Assembly (NCBI GenBank): GCA_027488055.1
Contig: JAIYCK010000003.1
Span: 1 to 25,329, forward strand
Direction of reading: 5' to 3'
Length of the DNA stretch: 25,329 nucleotides
DNA from: Flavobacteriales bacterium
GTDB taxonomy: Bacteria; Bacteroidota; Bacteroidia; Flavobacteriales_D; Sanyastnellaceae
Shown piece after piece: positions 23,237-25,329 of the stretch. Every line of letters starts with the position of its first letter. Positions within the stretch are counted from its first letter, which is position 1. The notes beneath the pieces are model-generated. The model was not told where the DNA came from and made no database searches. It worked only from the letters and a program-made list of their open reading frames with translations. A program made the translations under genes and the position numbers.

Positions 23237-23860
23237 TTAGGCTCTATAATCTTGGATAAATAGGTTTTGTGTTTCAAAAGGGACTTCTTTCTCGACTTCG
23301 TTAGTGGCAATGACGATCGTTTTATTTGGACTCGCAGACAGCAACAAATGATGATACCAATTCACCGCATTTTTGTCCAAATGTGAGGTGGGCTCGTCCA
23401 ATAGGAGCAATGGCGCATCGCTCAAAAGCGCCAGACCAAGTTTAACACGTTGCATCATGCCAGAACTGAAGGCGCTCAATGGTTTATCGATGGCGTGGGA
23501 AAGCTCAATTTTTTCGGCAAAAGCAATGGCGCTCAAATCTCCCTGCATTTTCTTGAATGACGCATAAAATTCAAAGTTTTCGCGAAGCGTAAACGTGGGG
23601 AAAGGTGATTGGTAGGGCGCACACAAGGAGATATGGGTGTGAATGTTTTGGATGGCTATTGGTTTTTGATCCATTCGCCAAACAATAAGGCCTTCGGTTG
23701 GTGTGAGATAACCCGAAAATACTTTGAGCAAAGTGGACTTACCCGAACCGTTTCCTCCGAGCAGTGCAAGTCTTTCGCCTGAATTCAAAGTAGCATTAAG
23801 GGATTTGAATATCCAATCGCGGTTGTATTTCTTCCCGATATGTTGAAGTTCGATCTGCAG
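23237..23860 (-). CDS. ABC transporter ATP-binding protein, apparent CTG start
   Basis: A 207-residue stand-alone nucleotide-binding domain. Walker A is GGNGSGKST (35-43), Q loop Gln84 in APYQSPFPTFTLREN, signature FSSGMMQ (about 131-137), Walker B LLLLDEP (about 151-157) with D loop SHLD; the switch His is replaced by Asn (IATNE). The first ATG/GTG/TTG in frame (TTG 23788) lies only 10 codons before Walker A and would cut off the needed first strands. The frame continues upstream as QIELQHIGKKYNRDWIFKSLNATL, a standard ABC N-terminus, to a CTG at 23860-23858, two codons after the lpxA stop TAA in the same frame. I therefore start at CTG. The family partner membrane protein is not in the window. 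It sits directly downstream of lpxA, 3 bp after its stop, so co-translation is plausible. Confidence 0.82.
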   Translation of the reverse strand: MQIELQHIGKKYNRDWIFKSLNATLNSGERLALLGGNGSGKSTLLKVFSGYLTPTEGLIVWRMDQKPIAIQNIHTHISLCAPYQSPFPTFTLRENFEFYASFKKMQGDLSAIAFAEKIELSHAIDKPLSAFSSGMMQRVKLGLALLSDAPLLLLDEPTSHLDKNAVNWYHHLLLSASPNKTIVIATNEVEKEVPFETQNLFIQDYRA

Positions 23861-23863
23861 TGT

Positions 23864-24646
23864 TTATAAGCCTTGTGGTCCTCTGATAATGCCTTTATCG
23901 CTTTGTCGGATAAAATTCAAGATCGTTTCTTTTTCTGGTGTGCTTGGGAGTTCCATTTCTGCTGCGTGCATGGCGCGGCTCATGTTGCTATTGTGCACAT
24001 AAATCATACGGTATACATCTTCGATGTGAGCAATGGTTTCATTCTCAAAGCCGCGACGACGCAAGCCAACCGTGTTGACGCCAGCATAGCTCAAAGGTTC
24101 TCTGGCCGCTTTGACAAACGGTGGTACATTTTTGCGTACCAAGCTTCCACCTGCGATAAACGAGTGTTGACCCAAACGCACAAATTGTTGGATCGCAACC
24201 ACACCTTCGATGATGACCCAATCTTCGATGGTCACGTGGCCAGCAATGTTGGCGCTGTTGGCAATGATGCAATTGTCACCAATGGCTGCGTCATGAGCCA
24301 CATGCACATAAGCCATCAACAAACAGTTACTTCCTATGCTGGTTTTGAAACGGTCTTTTGTGCCGCGATTTAAGGTACAGCACTCTCTTATGGTAGTGTT
24401 GTCGCCAATTTCAACGGTGGTATTCTCACCGTCGAACTTCAAATCTTGTGGAATGGCAGAGATCACTGCTCCTGGGAAAATGCGGCAATTGCGCCCAATG
24501 CGTGCTCCATTCATAATGGTGACATTCGGGCCAATCCAAGTGCCATCGCCTATTTCTACATCTCCTTCGATGGTTGTAAAGGGTCCAATTTCTACCCCAT
24601 TTCCGATCTTGGCCTTGGGGTCTATGATGGTGAAGTTGTTACTCAT
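23864..24646 (-). CDS. lpxA: Acyl-[ACP]-UDP-N-acetylglucosamine O-acyltransferase LpxA
   Basis: A 260-residue left-handed beta-helix acyltransferase, full length for the family. It catalyses the first step of lipid A synthesis: transfer of a hydroxyacyl chain from ACP to O-3 of UDP-GlcNAc in the cytoplasm. The hexapeptide repeats run from ID-PKAKIGNGVEIGPF at residue 8 to about residue 170; the catalytic His118 is in VAHDAAIGDNC, and the C-terminal region has GVNTVGLRRRGF near 189-200. The ATG overlaps the stop of the fused lpxC-fabZ gene by 4 bp (ATGA). This order is usual for Bacteroidota and fixes the identity. Confidence 0.96.
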   Translation of the reverse strand: MSNNFTIIDPKAKIGNGVEIGPFTTIEGDVEIGDGTWIGPNVTIMNGARIGRNCRIFPGAVISAIPQDLKFDGENTTVEIGDNTTIRECCTLNRGTKDRFKTSIGSNCLLMAYVHVAHDAAIGDNCIIANSANIAGHVTIEDWVIIEGVVAIQQFVRLGQHSFIAGGSLVRKNVPPFVKAAREPLSYAGVNTVGLRRRGFENETIAHIEDVYRMIYVHNSNMSRAMHAAEMELPSTPEKETILNFIRQSDKGIIRGPQGL

Positions 24647-25329
24647 GCGTTTTCGGTTTCAGGAGATTTGGTGGGTACTTTGTCTTTGACGACTTGCGCC
24701 AACATAGTGGCTTCACAAACCTCTTTGCCATTGACATAGGCGATGCCTTTCATATTTACCAAGCCTCTGCGAATGGGGCTTTCTAAGGTGAGTCGGAATA
24801 CCAATGTGTCCCCTGGCAATACTTTTTGTTTGAATTTCACACCATCAATTTTCATGAAATAGGTGGAGTACAATTCTGGATCGGGTACTTGGGAGAGTGC
24901 ATATATACCGCCCACTTGTGCCATGGCCTCTACCTGCAATACGCCTGGCATAACAGGGTTGCCCGGGAAATGGCCTTGAAAAAATGGCTCATTCATCGTC
25001 ACATTTTTGATTCCAATAATGCTCGTTGCATCCATTTCCAAAATCTTGTCGACTAACAAAAATGGGTAGCGATGCGGAAGCATTTTGGTTATTTCGTTGA
25101 TGTCAAACAATGGCTTGCGATACAAATCAAAAACGGGCGCAGCATCTTTTTCAGCTTTGATAAGCCCCTTTAGAATCTTCGCAAATTGCACATTGCCATA
25201 GTGCCCCGGTCTTGCGGCAAGAATATGTCCTCGCACAAACCGACCAACCAAAGCAAGATCACCAATGATATCGAGTAGCTTGTGACGCGCTGGTTCATTT
25301 TCAAATTGCAACTTGACGGTATTCAAAAC
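24643..25329 (-). CDS. lpxC-fabZ: Bifunctional LpxC deacetylase / FabZ dehydratase, C-terminal part
   Basis: The last 228 residues of a fused enzyme whose start lies beyond the right edge. Residues 1-60 are the LpxC end: EPARHKLLDIIGDLAL carries the zinc ligands His and Asp, and RPGHYGNVQFAK the catalytic-site His. The remainder is FabZ: FDINEITKMLPHRYPFLLVDKI, then GHFPGNPVMPGVLQVEAMAQ with the catalytic His and Glu, and a hot-dog-fold end. LpxC removes the N-acetyl group in the first committed step of lipid A synthesis; FabZ dehydrates 3-hydroxyacyl-ACP for fatty acid elongation and competes for the same hydroxyacyl-ACP as LpxA. The fusion is typical of Bacteroidota. It overlaps lpxA by 4 bp. 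Confidence 0.95.
   Translation of the reverse strand, partial: VLNTVKLQFENEPARHKLLDIIGDLALVGRFVRGHILAARPGHYGNVQFAKILKGLIKAEKDAAPVFDLYRKPLFDINEITKMLPHRYPFLLVDKILEMDATSIIGIKNVTMNEPFFQGHFPGNPVMPGVLQVEAMAQVGGIYALSQVPDPELYSTYFMKIDGVKFKQKVLPGDTLVFRLTLESPIRRGLVNMKGIAYVNGKEVCEATMLAQVVKDKVPTKSPETENA

Overview
The window looks like chromosomal DNA of a member of the Bacteroidota, probably a Flavobacteriales-like lineage. The signs are: a Bacteroidota-type RNA polymerase omega start next to bamD; a fused LpxC-FabZ enzyme followed by lpxA; a type IX secretion (T9SS) C-terminal sorting domain; hybrid histidine kinases; several lipoprotein signal peptides; no Shine-Dalgarno sequences before starts; and several matches to the Bacteroidota -7 promoter element TAnnTTTG. 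I see no tRNA, rRNA, IS element, integrase or CRISPR array. Species cannot be named from the sequence.

Layout. 1-1003 (minus): start of rpoZ and bamD, abutting. 1344-2588 (plus): a PLP-dependent alpha-oxoamine synthase with its own strong terminator. 2645-2984: a gene-free stretch with two tandem hairpins built from the same arm sequence. 2985-5335 (minus): a glycerophosphodiesterase lipoprotein and a TlpA-type thioredoxin lipoprotein, overlapping by 4 bp. 5413-9957 (minus): two separate membrane-bound hybrid histidine kinases. 10007-10951 (plus): a DUF2279 envelope protein, divergent from the second kinase. 11192-11449 (plus): a small Lys-Ala-Pro histone-H1-like protein, convergent with an exported EEP-family nuclease/phosphatase (11576-12607, minus) across a shared terminator. 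12727-14843 (plus): a small MORN-like exported protein and an orphan peptide-type substrate-binding lipoprotein. 14933-18652 (plus): a 1239-residue T9SS cargo made of ten tandem, four-cysteine CBM20/48-like glycan-binding domains. 18738-23124 (minus): a surface-glycan operon (Gfo/Idh/MocA dehydrogenase, Wzx-like flippase, GT4 glycosyltransferase with an in-frame amber codon, FemAB/GNAT-like transferase). 23237-25329 (minus): lipid A genes (lpxC-fabZ, lpxA) followed by an ABC ATPase whose reading frame seems to start at CTG.

The theme is the cell envelope: outer-membrane assembly (BamD), lipid A, surface polysaccharide, several exported lipoproteins and one large secreted glycan-binding protein. 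I found no clear new multi-gene system. The points most worth following up are the ten-domain T9SS protein, the amber codon in the glycosyltransferase, the CTG start of the ABC ATPase, the twin hairpins at 2715-2816 and the frequent TTG starts.
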